Assembly (NCBI GenBank): GCA_963556495.2
Contig: OY747704.1
Location: forward strand, 41,093,001 to 41,157,000
Length of the DNA: 64,000 nucleotides
Source: Valencia hispanica
Lineage: Eukaryota > Chordata > Actinopteri > Cyprinodontiformes > Valenciidae
Reading direction: 5' to 3'
Each line of letters begins with the position of its first letter. Within the stretch, counting starts at the first letter, position 1. Positions 9,458 through 21,575 of the stretch are shown in pieces. Made by a program: the position numbers and the translations under genes. The notes beneath the pieces are model-generated. The model had not been told where the DNA came from. It saw nothing but the letters and a program-made list of their open reading frames with translations, and ran no database searches.

Positions 9458-9859
9458 ATGGAACCAGCTAGGAAGAGGAGGATTCCCCCTGTTTGGGAGC
9501 CAAATATTAGCAGGCTGGAATATTGGGAAAAGCAAAAATTGCTCTACCCCAATTTATATAGTCTAGCACCTGTGTTTTTGTGTACGCCGGCATCTTCTGT
9601 GCCTTGTGAAAGAGTGTTTTCAAAGGCTGTTGAGGTGGTGTCAAGAAGAAGGAATCGCTTAAAACCTAAAACTGTTGAGAAACGGCTATTTTTGAATAAA
9701 AATGTTTTTCCCCTGTTTTGTATATCATTGCCCAAGTTACACAATCATTTTCAGTGCCCTCTTACTAGTTCCACAAGCATTTTCACTTTCCTCTGCCTGC
9801 TTAAGCCCATGCCTTTTGCCTCAAGTGAGAGAAAAACATTATTACAGAACCTGCCATAA
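9458..9859 (+). pseudogene. hAT transposase C-terminal dimerisation domain, relic
   Basis: Residues 19-85 read as the C-terminal hAT/ZBED dimerisation region: LEYWEKQKLLYPNLYSLAP, then the hallmark SVPCERVFSKA, then RRRNRLKPKTVEKRLFLNKN. This motif holds hAT transposase dimers together and is also kept in domesticated ZBED proteins. The BED zinc finger and the DDE catalytic region are absent upstream, and the frame runs into unrelated sequence after residue 85. It is therefore a truncated transposon remnant, not an active or domesticated gene. Confidence 0.85.
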
Positions 9860-10166
9860 CACATGATACTACCGTTTGGGGATAATTTACAGACAGAATA
9901 CATTCAAAGAATATTTTTATTATTCACATTTGTAATATTTTATGTAGAGAAATTAGTTTTTGGGAACTCATAGTCATTCCCAAGAACCACTTACAACTTT
10001 AATGCATCACACATTAAGTGGCTAAGAGCTATAGCTGCCTGTGATTATGTACCTGGCCAGTAGGGGGGGGTTTGTGTTCACATGAAGCCCCGTGAGCAGA
10101 ACCCTTTCTTGAACCAATTGGCTGAAGTGGTTCAATGGTCCCATGGGGCTTCATCTCGCCATCACT
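9860..10166 (+). mobile_element. hAT element 3' flank and possible right end
   Basis: This continues the transposase relic. At 10149-10166 the sequence ends in gccatcactag, whose reverse complement, CTAGTGATGGC, resembles the TAGNGNTGGG ends of hAT elements. The matching left end was not found, so the boundary is tentative. Confidence 0.4.
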
Positions 10167-10917
10167 AGTCACATGCTTGTCATGGATGTCGAGCGGTTAT
10201 GGAGGTGGGACCCAAACAGTAGCACAAAAACGAGCTGTGAAGTACATCAGTGGAAGCTTCTTCTTATTTTATTTTCCAACTGTGATACAAATCAAACCAG
10301 CCCATACCAACAACAGAAGAATGGGAGACAGACAGTTTATATACAGGTGACCTAAATTGGGAAAAACCATTCATGGGTTAAAACTGATGCACTCTGAAAT
10401 GGAAGCAGACACATATTTACATTAAAGTGCAAACAATGCATTTACCAACTATACCAATTATATTTTACCAAACTGAAAATATGTTAAAAAATAATTACTG
10501 CAAATGTAAACAGAAAACATAACATGCATCCCTCCCCTAAATCCGTTTCCCAACATGGAGCAGTCCTAGAACTACTAAAGGTGTGCACAAACCCCCGTGG
10601 AACATTCTGTCTGTGCACACCTGCATGGAAACAGAAAATGACAGAGGTAAGTGTCTGGAAAGAATAATTTACAAAATAAATCATAATTCTTTTAAAAGCA
10701 TGATTACCCAATTATGTAGAATAGTACTGAAAATTAACAGTGATCTAATTGCCTTTACAGGAATGATAAAGATGGGACCTGCAAACAAAGACAATCACCA
10801 AATCCAAATAAACTCAACCAAAACCCTTTTTCTTAACTGTTCATTTCTTAACTGTTCAGTCTCTAAGTACAATCAATGTAGCTGAATATAAATGTAACAG
10901 TTCCTTATTGTTACATA
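10167..10917. other. No gene seen
   Basis: Unique-looking A/T-rich DNA. The 100-codon frame at 10583-10885 has no motif, no splice signals and no compositional support. Confidence 0.45.
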
Positions 10918-10919
10918 TA

Positions 10920-12458
10920 CAGTGGCTTGCAAAAGTATTGAAAGTGAAAAGACCGATACAAAGTGGTGTACACGTGAGAAGTGGAACGAATATCATACAT
11001 GATTCCAAACATTTTTTGCAAATAAATAACTGAAAAGTGGGGTGTGCATAATTATTCAGCTCCCTGAGTCAATACTTTGCAGAACCACCTATTGCTGCAA
11101 TTACAGCTGCCAGTCTTTTAGTGTATGTCTCTACAAGCTTTGCACATCTAAAGACTGAAATTCTTGCCCAATCTACTTTGCAAAACAGCTCCAGGTCAGT
11201 CAGATTAGATGGACAGCATTTGTGAACAGCAGTTTTCAGATCTTGTCACAGATTCTCGAATGGATTTAGATCTGGACTTTGACTGGGCCATTCTAACACA
11301 TGGATATGTTTTGTTTTAAACCATTCCATTGTTGCCCTGGCTTTATGTTTAGGGTCGTTGTCCTGCTGGAAGGTGAACCTCCGCCCCAGTCTCAAGTCTT
11401 TTGCAGACTCCAAGAGATTTTCTTCCAAGATTCCCCTGTATTTGGCTCCATCCATCTTCCCATCAACTCTGACCAGCTTCCCTGTCCCTGCTGAAGAGAA
11501 GCACCCCCAGAGCATGATGCTGCCACCACCATATTTGACAGTGGGGATGGTGTGTTCAGAGTGATGTGCAGTGTTAGTTTTCCGCCACACATAGCGTTTT
11601 GCATTTTGCCAAAAAGTTCCATTTTGGTCTCATCTGACCAGAGCACCTTCTTCCACATGTTTGCTGTGTCCCCCACATGGCTTGTGGCAAACTGCAAACG
11701 GGACTTCTGATGGTTTTCCTTTAACAATGGCTTTCTTCTTGCCACTCTTCCATAAAGGCCAACTTTGTGCAGTGCACGACTAATAGTTGTCCTATGGACA
11801 GATTCCCCCACCTGAGCTGTAGATCTCTGCAGCTCGTCCAGAGTCACCATGGGCCTCTTGGGTGCATTTCTGATCAGCGCTCTCCTTGTTCGGCCTGTGA
11901 GTTTAGGTGGACGGCCTTGTCTTGGTAGGTTTACAGTTGTGCCATACTCCTTCCATTTCTGAATGATCGCTTGAACAGCGCTCCGTGGGATGTTCAAGGC
12001 TTGGGAAATCTTTTTGTAGCCTAAGCCTGCTTTAAATTTCTCAATAACTTTATCCCTGACCTGTCTGGTGTGTTCTTTGGACTTCATGGTGTTGTTGCTC
12101 CCAACATTCTCTTAGACAACCTCTGAGGCCGTCACAGGGCAGCTGTATTTGTACTGACATTAGATTACACACACAGGTGCACTCTATTTAGTCATCAGCA
12201 CTCATCAGGCAATGTCTATGGGCAACTGACTGTACTCAGACCAAAGGGGGCTGAATAATTACGCACACCCCACTTTTCAGTTATTTATTTGTAAAAAATG
12301 TTTGGAATCATGTATGATTTTCGTTCCACTTCTCACGTGTACACCACTTTGTATTGGTCTTTCACGTGGAATTTCAATAAAATTGATTCATGTTTGTGGC
12401 TGTAATGTGACAAAATGTGGAAAAGTTCAAGGGGGCCGAAAACTTTTGCAAGCCAGTG
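10920..12458 (-). mobile_element. Nearly full-length Tc1-type transposon
   Basis: The left end starts cagtggcttgcaaaagtatt after a TA (10918-10919). The right end reads cttttgcaagccagtg followed by TA (12459-12460). The ends are inverted copies, and the next about 80 bases (tacaaagtggtgtacacgtg and its complement) continue the inverted repeat. Length is 1539 bp with TA target duplication, as expected for fish Tc1 elements. The transposase is on the minus strand and is broken (separate entry). Confidence 0.95.
11246..12087 (-). pseudogene. Tc1 transposase (DD34E), frameshifted and prematurely stopped
   Basis: The start is at 12087 (MKSKEHTRQV). An N-terminal paired-like helix-turn-helix (about residues 10-110, containing IPRSAVQAIIQKW and the GRPPKLTGRTRR hook) is followed by the catalytic domain. 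Catalytic residues are visible as Asp in SDETK, Asp in QQDNDPKH and Glu in FENL. Two lesions break it. One A is missing near 11603-11606, so the frame shifts after ELFGK. The Trp codon after FENL has become TGA at 11246-11248. The remaining C-terminal codons can still be read below 11246. The copy is defective but young, since the rest is intact. Confidence 0.93.
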
Positions 12459-12506
12459 TATATATATCTATATATATATATCTACATATCTATAGATATA
12501 TATATG
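12458..12506. repeat. TATATC/TA-rich simple repeat
   Basis: Short TA and CTATA repeats directly at the right end of the Tc1 element, overlapping its TA target site. Confidence 0.8.
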
Positions 12507-12897
12507 GGAGGTGGTACGAAGAGGAAGGGGATGAGGACAACCAAGAACAGTCATCACTGATGATATTTGGCCAACTATATTACACTATTGTGAATCTGTA
12601 AATTACAGTAGTGTGCTTTTCATCTTTGTGTTTTTATTTACATTATATACTGCATGATGCAACTCTACTCATTCTGTTTCTATATCTGCATCACAATACT
12701 GCTTTGGTCAGAAACAACTCTGTTTTGGTTGTCTATTTGAAAGAAGATGGCTCTAAAATGCTTCTTTTTTTCTTACACATGGCGCCACGCTAGAATTTAT
12801 TGTGAAAATGTCATTAGATTAGGAATAAAACGAGGGGTTGTAGGCATCAAGATGAATGAAATCATGTTCAGATAAATGGGACAGGCACTCTTCGTGA
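12507..12897 (+). repeat. Dispersed repeat, first tandem unit (modules B and A)
   Basis: Module B (12507-12645) matches 90-165. It is followed by module A (12636-12897), which recurs at 13402-13652. Shared strings in A include gatgcaactctactcattc and ggtcagaaacaactctgt. Module C is missing between B and A in this unit. A 20-base string of module A (12732-12751) also occurs at 49353-49372. Confidence 0.8.
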
Positions 12898-13655
12898 ATC
12901 TAAAATTTACCATAGTGTGCTTTTCATCTTTGTGTTTTTATTTAGTTTTACGATATGGATTTATTTTTGTTATGTACATTAAGGACTTTATATCACTCTA
13001 ATCTAGGTAATTTTATGATAAATACAGATACAATATTTTCATTTTAACTACATGCCCTTGGATGCTGTGTCTTCGTTTATTTGAGTCTGACGAATGTTCT
13101 GTGGTGAATTTATTTTACTTGCTATGTGTATCAGGTGAACACATTGGTGTTGAACACATGATGGCTGGTTTTGAGGTGAAAGTTTGATTTTGACAGAGTT
13201 TGATGAATGTAGTTAAGATTGTTGTGTTTGTGTTTAAGTTTTTGAGAACATGGGTGGAGGTTTCAAGTAATGTGTTTTAGCACTTCAGAAAAACTGTACT
13301 TTTTCAATGACCTTGCAGTCATCACAAACTACCACAAGCTGTCACTGTTGTTTAATGCATTGCATTCCAGATTAAAACATAAACAGAACTCATGCTTGTA
13401 TTATATACTGCATAATGCAACTCTACTCATTCTGTTTCTATATCTGCATCACAATACTGCTTTGGTCAGAAACAACTCTGTTTTGGTTGTCTATTTGAAA
13501 GAAGATGGCTCTAAAATGCGTCTTTTTTTTTACACATTCCGCCACGCTAGAATTTATTGTAAAAATGTCTTTAGATTAGGAATAAAATGAGGGGTTGTAG
13601 GCATCAGGATGAATTAAATCATGTTAAGATAAATGGGACAGGCACTCTTCATGAC
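12898..13655 (+). repeat. Dispersed repeat, second tandem unit (modules B, C and A)
   Basis: The order is B (about 12905-12945), C (12950-13265, the counterpart of 1013-1325), a short spacer, and A (13402-13652). The two A copies lie about 766 bp apart with few differences, so the unit was duplicated in tandem. The frames in A share a hydrophobic peptide (LLILFLYLHHNTALVR), but the upstream contexts differ, so I do not call a gene. Confidence 0.8.
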
Positions 13656-14400
13656 TAATTAAAATCGCTGACATGTCGGTGACATGGCGGATGGCTGGTG
13701 ACATGCAGTGATGATGAAAACGTTGAGTTCCTAGGAAGGAAGTAGGACACGGCATTGTTAAGTATGTTCCTTCCCTGCCTAACTATGCTACATGTCAAGC
13801 TGCCTCCTAATATTGATTATTTTTAATATACCATTGCTAATTAATTTTAACACAGGGGTGTAAAAATAGACATAATTTTTGCACCTCTCCTATATAGACT
13901 TGCACACATGCAGATACACTTACACACACATTCCATCCATCTTGATGTTGTAATGTTGCACTATTGATTTTCACCCACTCAGCTCTCTTTCGGTGGGTTT
14001 GACTTTAAATGACATTCACAGAGAAAACAGATGAGGCATCCTTCATGAGCGCAGCATTTGACAGATGTCACTTTTTTTATAAACTGCTGTGTTTTTTGTA
14101 ACTGGCAGTCTTTTGACAGCTCAAATTCCTTCAGCACTGATGCAAAAAGAAAATCACTCAATTTAGATCAATTTACATGGCTTGGTATGTTATGTTACCT
14201 TTAATTGATATAGACATGAACCCCCAAAAAACCCCATCAAACCTCTTTTACTTCAGATTACCACATTTCCCATCTTGTACAATCTTAGTTAAGCAAAGTC
14301 TAGCCTTTGCACCAGCAGAGAATGAAACATTTCCCCATTTTTCTTCACAAGACAACTCAAGCTAAGTCCAGCTGAACAGAAAGCATCTATGAAAATTAAC
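13656..14400. other. No gene seen
   Basis: Unique-looking sequence with short frames only. The 60-codon minus-strand frame at 13979-14161 has several Cys but no clear zinc-finger spacing. Confidence 0.45.
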
Positions 14401-14680
14401 TTTCAGGTTAGGACTGGGCAGTTTTAACACAAATATACATTTGTCTACCATTCCATTATAACTATGGCAGTATGTTTATTATAGTTGTGCTGGTGGAAGG
14501 TGAACCTCATCCCCAGTCTCAAGTCTTTTGAACCCTCAAACAGGTTTTCTTCCTTTATTGTCAAGTATCCCCACCACCATATCTGCAATGTTTTGCATGT
14601 GTCAAAAACTTCTACCTTCTTCCATAAGTTTCCTGTCCCTTGTCTGGGTTGTTCCCTTTTTTCACATTAGAGTACTTTGG
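14401..14680 (-). mobile_element. Decayed Tc1 transposase fragment
   Basis: It aligns by eye with the antisense transposase text of the 11-kb element (ggactgggc, then ctggtggaaggtgaacctc, ccccagtctcaagtctttt, cttccataag), with many substitutions and deletions. The orientation matches the 11-kb copy and it is much older. Confidence 0.75.
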
Positions 14681-14799
14681 TAGAAAGAAAATGTCATGAC
14701 TGACTCGATGACCTCAAGGTGTCTAGGTCTTGTTATTGCAAAGCAAGCCCAGTTGGTGGTGGTTCTCAGTCATCTGGGACATGTCATCAGCTTGTGTTT

Positions 14800-15110
14800 G
14801 AGGGGTTTTGTCACCCAAATACAATCTTAGCGATGTGGGATATGGATGTCAGTGCAGTGAGGAATATTCAGACCTTTACTCTGGAGAAACAAAATGGCAG
14901 TATGACCCAATACAACAAAAAGCAGCTCATCTACATCTCCATAACAAGGGATACTTTGTTAAAGACAGCAATGTGACAATTTTGGACAGGGAAGACAGGG
15001 CAAATGATGGATGTAGCCTTGATGGCCCCATTAGTGACGTTAACAACCCTCTTAGTGTGATCCTTGTGACTACAATTTCTATACATATGTAATTGCGGAA
15101 GCCATTTAGA
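14800..15110 (+). pseudogene. Penelope-like element, GIY-YIG endonuclease remnant
   Basis: The frame starting at 14808 reads GCQCSEEYSDLYSGETK, then HLHLHNKG and KDSNVTILDREDRA. This resembles the GIY-YIG region of vertebrate Penelope-like retroelements, where DLYIGETK, HLHLKEKGH and ILDREDRW are typical. That endonuclease nicks target DNA. Here the block between GETK and HLHL is shortened, and the sequence after DREDR has lost the conserved continuation. No reverse transcriptase is left upstream. Assignment is from motif resemblance only. Confidence 0.6.
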
Positions 15111-15399
15111 TAAGAGATGAAACATCATCAACTGGCTTCTATGTAAACACCTATACCCAAATCACAATGCCTCAATCAACAAACAGGCTATATTTTTGGT
15201 TTTCTTTGATAAATATAGCTATATACATCATGGCCGAACATCTTTATATTGATGATCTCAATTGTCAGAAGGATATTGTCTCGAAAATCTTTGGATTAAT
15301 GTGCTGCCATATTATTTTAGAGAAAATACTTTTTTGGGAAATTCTTCCAAAATAAGACATACTTAATCAGTCATTTTCTAACTGGCCTAACATGAATTT

Positions 15400-15830
15400 T
15401 AATATTTAATACACCAACTAATGTAGCTCCTGGGTTCTTTGTAATTTCTCTGAATGTTTGACCTCAGGGTGAATTTTTTTGGTATGTCCACCTCTAAGAA
15501 AATTGGCAACGGTTATCATAGTTTTTTTAACAATTATTCAATCATCATTTTTGTAGAAATGTGTACTTTAAATAGTTTGATAGCCTTGTGACCCTTCCCA
15601 GATTGATAAGCAGTGACAATCGCTTCTCATAGTCCTTGACTGATGTTGTTTCCCTTTGGCATTGTGACCAGACTCACTAGCATTCTTCTGATTTGCAAAC
15701 GGTAAAAACACCTGTTTTTTATATGGTTTGTTAAAAAATTGATGAGTTAATCAAGTGCAATTGATTAGCAGTATTCTGCCTGCTACTTTCCCTCTAAATC
15801 TTTAAAGAAACACTAAGGGTATATTCAAGG
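15400..15830 (-). mobile_element. Relic of a Tc1/mariner-like DNA transposon, family 2
   Basis: Blocks such as cctcagggtgaattttttt, gcagtgacaatcgcttctc and tttggcattgtg line up with the relic at 28015-28400. It looks like antisense of a decayed transposase with the non-coding end. The exact family is not certain. Confidence 0.5.
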
Positions 15831-17009
15831 TTTTTATACACAGCTTCAAAATTTTGGCTTTTTTTAAACTAAGACTGTAGTTTCCACTTCCACAGCTACC
15901 TGACCCTAAACTTGGTAAGTTTTGATCCAATTGGTTGTGTAAAATATGCCAAAAGGAAACACATGAGGGCAGTATTGAGGCACATAAAACAAGCTTTTCT
16001 GGTGGAGGCACCAAAATTTAACCTCACAATCTAAATTCACTCTTGGCTGCTGCATAATCCTATTGTGGCATGAGAAATAGGCTCCACATTTTTAATGCGA
16101 AAACACAGTCTGGTGAAAACAGCTCTCACCACTGGACCCTTTCACGCTTAACACTGAAATTACACCAGCATAAATCTTTATTATCAGTTTTTTTTAGGTT
16201 TTCAGTCCAGTTGAGTTTCCCGCTGCTCTGAAAGGCTGAATCAGTCCCTCCTTATGCATAATCCATGAGTTTTTATTTTTCCCCTGAAATGAGTGTTGCT
16301 TCTTTGAAGTACTTTGTGGTATTATTACACAGTGGTTAGACGACTTATAATGCTGATGTCCCATATAAGCTGTAATTACTGGATCTGGAGGTAGGAGGGC
16401 AATTCCAAAAAGGGCTTGAAGTTTCTCTGTGGCTCCTGCTTTGATGTTTCGCGGGTGATGATGTTGGATGAAGGGGTGTTTGTGAAGCTCGCCGCAAGTT
16501 GCTGAACTTTGTCTGGCAGGAAAAGGACAAGGGCAGCTGACTATAGTTGTAAAAGCAAATAAAACCCTTTTGCAGTTATTTAGCATTAGTCAAAAGTAAT
16601 TAAAAAGGGGTATTCATTAGGATCTTGTGCCAATTACATATGGACTTTAAACCCACTTCAAATGATAAGCTCTTATTTGAATGTTTGTTGGGAAATGAGC
16701 ACCGAAACAGATCCCCAGGCTCTCTTTGTGCTCAGCAAAGCAAACATAGCTGCACATCACACGCTAATATTGTTTTTCCTCTTGCCATTCCTGGCAGACT
16801 GTCTGTGTCCGGCTCATGTCCTCCGTTCTACAGTTTCAACACTGTCATTCAGGCCTGCGTAATGCAGTGACCTGAGCTAAAGTGTCCTTGGCTGTGAATA
16901 TTGAGTCAACTGGAGGTGTATTTGTGTAAGTGAGGTTTCTTTTTTTTTTTTGGCTGTCAGCATGTGCGAATGGCTGCATACATCAGAGCGTGGTCCTCCA
17001 TCTGGATGC

Positions 17010-17015
<6 letters not shown>
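15831..17015. other. No gene seen; possible conserved non-coding DNA
   Basis: No repeat family is recognised. The part 16190-16870 has balanced composition and dense homeobox-like TAAT/ATTA and CCAATTA motifs, unlike the A/T-rich flanks. It could hold an enhancer; this is inference from composition only. Confidence 0.3.

Positions 17016-17072
<57 letters not shown>
17016..17072. repeat. TG dinucleotide microsatellite
   Basis: An almost uninterrupted TG run of about 57 bases. Confidence 0.97.
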
Positions 17073-17075
<3 letters not shown>

Positions 17076-18029
17076 CATCCCAAGAGGTGTCTGTGAGTGT
17101 GTGTTTGCCAGCGCAGTCATTCTGCAGAGGTGGCTGTGAAACGATGGGAACAGACATTAGCAGTCAGAGGAAAAGAGGTTAGGAGGCAGGGCGGCAGGAT
17201 ATCCCATCAAGTTAGGTTCTCCCGCTGCACCAGCTTCCTCCGACTCTTCCCAGCAGCTGAAACTAGGAGGTCAGGAGGGGTTAGATGAGCTCCTCCCTCT
17301 TTCATTATCCTTCCATCACCTGCCATCATCTCCATGCTGACAGCAGAACTTTCTCCTCTGTCTCTTTACCCTCTACTCTGCTCTTTATTACCCTCACCAC
17401 CCTTTTCTCTCCTTTTCTGAAACTGCCCCTATGATTTTCGCATCTTTTTCCCTGCTCCATCTGTCCCCCCAATTCTCCTCTTGTCACAGTCTTTTTGCTC
17501 TTTTGATAGCCCGGCAAGAGTTTCAATTTCCTTTCTCATACACAGAGAACCATTAAGGCCTCCTCTGCTGTGAGTTTCTGTTGAGTCTGCAGCAGATCTA
17601 CAGATTGCATCTGATATGCTATGGGTGCTTTGACTTCACAAAAAGGCTACAGAGACTGAACCCATTTCTCTCATAGAAGAACTTTATCTTAGTTTTTCAG
17701 AAAGGATAGAAACACATCCCAGCACAATGTAATGTGTGTCGAGAGTACTGCCAAAAACTGGGGCAAGTGATAATGCAATATAGATGTTATGTCGAGATTA
17801 ATTTTTCACAATTCACAACAATGTACAGTCATAGAATAATGGTTTTGAGTAAAAATGAGGTCAGGAAATAAGGGTTTCATTTTAAATCCTGTGTCACGAA
17901 AGTTTAAAGCTAAAAATTTTCACCTACTTCCTCAAAAACAACAAACTTATAAACTTTTTAACCCATAGTTAAAGATTTCCAGTATGTAGAGCAAAGGGTT
18001 TTAACATTTTGACAGAAAATACATCTTCA
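17073..18029. other. No gene seen
   Basis: Pyrimidine-rich at 17280-17520, otherwise unremarkable. No element ends or exons were found. Confidence 0.45.
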
Positions 18030-18740
18030 TCTCATTTTTACTTGGTCATGTAAAGAAACACAGCTAAACACAAAGTCAAATTATTTTTAATGGAGAAAAA
18101 ACACACAAAGTTTATAACAGCAATATGATCCACAATAATTGTCTCCAGAAAAGAGACACAGCTAAAGAAAAAAGCCCAGAGCCAAGTGTTCTTTCTTCCA
18201 AAAAAACAAAACAAATAAAAATAAAAAAAACAAATAGAGCACACATAGTTAGGGGGAGCAATCCCCCCACTGCTGACACATTCTTAGAAAACAATACATC
18301 TAAACACAAAAGCCCTGAGCCAGAAGAAGTTTTAGGAAAGAAAACAAGGACAAAACATATGGTTCATGACATTAAGAGCTCTGTCAATGACTCCATTCAG
18401 GAAAGAGACATAGATATACACATATATGCCAGGTCAGGTATATATACAGTAGAAAATAACTCAAGAGTACAAATACCTAATGGTCGCACTGGTCAAAGAA
18501 AAGTATGCAATTAAACGCAACTCAGGGAAACTAACAAAAGGAAAGAAAATCAAACAGACTAAACAGACTACTCGTAGTTATTGTCAGCAATGTCTCTATT
18601 AATAGTCTTGTCCAGTAAAGTAACACTTAAATACAGAAGCACAGAGCCAGGGGTACTTTCTGTGAGGAAGAAAAACAAATACATTGTCAACAAAAACTCA
18701 TGGATTACAAGGGAAATATGCGTCTGTCATGTTGGAAACA
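18030..18740 (+). repeat. Degenerate tandem repeat, unit about 110-140 bp
   Basis: A motif of the form aagagacacagctaaa, then a segment like agcccagagccaagtgttct, then an AAAACAAA-rich stretch recurs at about 18048, 18150, 18290, 18400 and 18610, strongly diverged and of unequal length. In one frame (18125-18514) the repeats give KSPEPSVLSSKKTK and KSPEPEEVLGKKTR. The sequence may therefore descend from a coding repeat, but stops and length changes in the other units argue against a working gene. Confidence 0.55.
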
Positions 18741-20544
18741 CTGAGACTCTGAATCAGGCAACAACCACAGACAGCACCAGGGTCGTCTCCAGCCTTTAAG
18801 GATTACCTGGGCTTAGCCCAGACAAGAAGTGATGTTTTCTTTAAAAAAAAAAGAAAGAGAAAAAAAAGTTGTTACATTAAATCTTAGACTAAAGCATACA
18901 TACTAATTTGCCTAAATTATAATTTATATTCAATGCATGCATGTCAAAACAGTGTAATGTGTCATCTAATATACAGTGGCTTATAATTTTCTATCCAATG
19001 TTTAATGTTTTGTGTTTTGGAAAATGACATCTGAAAACAGCAAAACCAAACAATAATTTAGTTTGTTCAATATTTCTTCACTTGCTACTGCTGGTCTCCC
19101 TTTTCTCTTCTTTATTTGAATTTCCTTTTCTTTTTCACATTTGGATAGCAATGTAAAACAAAGTCCATACATACTGCTGATGGCATTAAACATTCCTTCA
19201 GTGGCTCAGTTTAAGAAAGATATTATGTGTTTTATGCTTTTACGTGCTATGCAAGTAGACTTGCCTTGTTTTTTTAATACTTTGGCTCCATTCTTCATCT
19301 AACAGTTGCCTCTTGTCTGAGGGGACATGGAGTGAACTTGCTTAATGAGGATATGAGGATATTTTTTACAAGATTTAAACAAAAATCACAAAAAATTTTA
19401 TCTTTCAAACAGTATGACAATAAATCACATTCAGTGTGAAAGCCGTGTAGATGAAAAATATTAGCAGCTGGAGGGTCTTTATCTCCTGTCTACTGTCCAA
19501 ATTCGGTTAATGTAAAAAAAACTATTTTGGCATTAAAGATCCCCCTTCTGTCAGCGAAGCTTATATGAGCTACAGTTTACCTGGCTACAGGATCTGTAGC
19601 GGCTATTTGTTGAAAACACTTCACTCTATCTGACCTCGAATCAGGAATCAGCTCATGTTTAAAACCACAAAACCCAACGTCAAATTATCTGTTAGCAGTA
19701 AAATGTGCAATCTAGTATTTAGCGGCTCTGTGGCAGACGGCGGACTTATAGCTGTAGCATTTACCTGTAATGGCTCTGGTTAGGCCATTATCCTCCACGA
19801 TATCTGGTTATTATCTCTGTCTGATTTATGCCGCTTCTGCCGACCCTCACCCACGATGACCTACATTTTCTTTCATCTCAGCCATCAGTCATTTAGCAGT
19901 TCAAAGCTAAAGCCTGTCTGTGGAGGAACTCGTGGGGTTTGATCATGATGACATTAATTCTAAGGTGATGCTGTAAAAAATGAAGTATTTTGCATCTCGG
20001 CGTGCTGCTGCAGATAAACTAGCAACCCAGAGTATATAAAGCAACTAAAGGACACAAAGAAAATTGTTTTGACTGCCAGTTAGAGGAGTCATCCAGTGTT
20101 TAGCGAGCTCTGCTGTAAATGCAGATCCTGTGGTTTTTCGAAGATAAGTCCAGTTTCAATTCTTCTCCCTCCTACTGTTACATGGATCCAGGCCACTTTA
20201 CCTCAACCAGCCACAAACAAACACAATTCAATAAGAACAATCCATCATGGCCTCACTGTAAATAAGAGGAACTCCAGCCATAATAATATCAGATGAGTTC
20301 CTAGTGATCTACTATTTAAACACCGAAATCGAAAGACACGGAGATGCAGGCGTTGGTAGAAGAGAGGAAGAAATCCACTGGACTGAAAAATAGATGAGTC
20401 CTAGGGGTGTGTTAGCTGAGGTTTGATGACTTATTCAGTAGGGGCTGTGTCAACATGTCATTAAATCAGTTGTTAGACTGTAGGTGAAGTTCAAACTGGG
20501 GCTCAGGAAGCAAAAATAAGACCTGGATCTGGATTTTGATCTAT
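18741..20544. other. No gene seen
   Basis: No supported exon or element. 19440-20000 has a more even composition than its surroundings and could hold regulatory DNA, without direct proof. Confidence 0.4.
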
Positions 20545-21575
20545 AAAGCCTTGCAAAAGTGCTCATACCCTTTGAACTTTGTCAAATTTTTTCAGGCAGC
20601 ACACGCATACTTCAATGTATTGAAGTAAAGGATTTTCTTTGAGATAAAGTAGTTCATAATTGTGAAGTGAAAGCAAAATTATGTATGGTTATCAATGCTT
20701 TTTACAAATAAAGACATTAAGTGTGGTTTGCATTTGGGTTTTGACTAATTTTCTCTGTAAAGTCCAGTGCATCCATCAGAGGCTGCAGAGATCCAAAGCT
20801 CAGATGGGACAATTTAAATTCAGAACTGTTAATTATACAATTTATAAATCATGAAGAAATACACTGTTGAAAAAAAGGCATAAAAAGCCCTGAAGTCACA
20901 TAGGGGACACAGCAAACATGTGGAAGCATGTTCTCTGCTCATTTATGCAAAACTAAAACTGTACATCAATCTGAACTCAACATTTCCACATTGAAACATG
21001 GATTCATTCATGGATTATGGTGTGGATATGCTTTTGAAGATGAATGGACAATGAATAGACAATCCTGGAAGAAAACATGTTTGAGAATACAAAAGAATTG
21101 GGGTGAGGTTGGAGGTTCAGCTTTCTGCACTCATATGACCTGGACATTTAGCCAGAGCTGCAATGTAATAGTTTGGATCAAAGCATATTTGTGTTTGGCA
21201 ATGGTCCAGTCAAAGTCCCCCCCCCCCCCCCAAAAAAAAACCCAGTGCAATACTGGAATGTTCATGAATGTTCTTCCAGTCTGACCTAAGCTATTTTGCT
21301 AAGAATAATTTGCAAACCATTCAGCCACTTGTGGGCAGAGCTACTGGAGATAAAATCCAAAACAAAGGCATCTTAAAATTGCAGCGAAGGGTGTTCTACA
21401 AAGTATTGACTCAGAGGGGCTGCATTAATCTCAAAACCATGCATCCTTTCGTTCCACTTTACAAGTGCCCTACTTTGGGATGGTCAACCACATAAAATCT
21501 CAATAAAATACACTGATGTTTATGGTTGATTCACAATGAACTGTGGAAAGGTTCAAGGGTTAAAAATCTGAAGAA
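20545..21575 (+). mobile_element. Old Tc1 relic
   Basis: It begins with a TIR-like ccttgcaaaagtgctcatac and ends near gtggaaaggttcaagggtt. Between them are transposase-like blocks in + orientation: aatcctggaagaaaacatgt, atcaaagcatatttgtg, tggtccagtcaaagtc and gcgaagggtgttctacaaag. Many deletions and a C/A homopolymer (21220-21240) interrupt it. It is non-functional. Confidence 0.8.

Noticed and set aside
9458..9859. Domesticated ZBED gene
   Set aside because: Only the C-terminal dimerisation segment is left and it runs into unrelated sequence; no BED finger or catalytic domain upstream.
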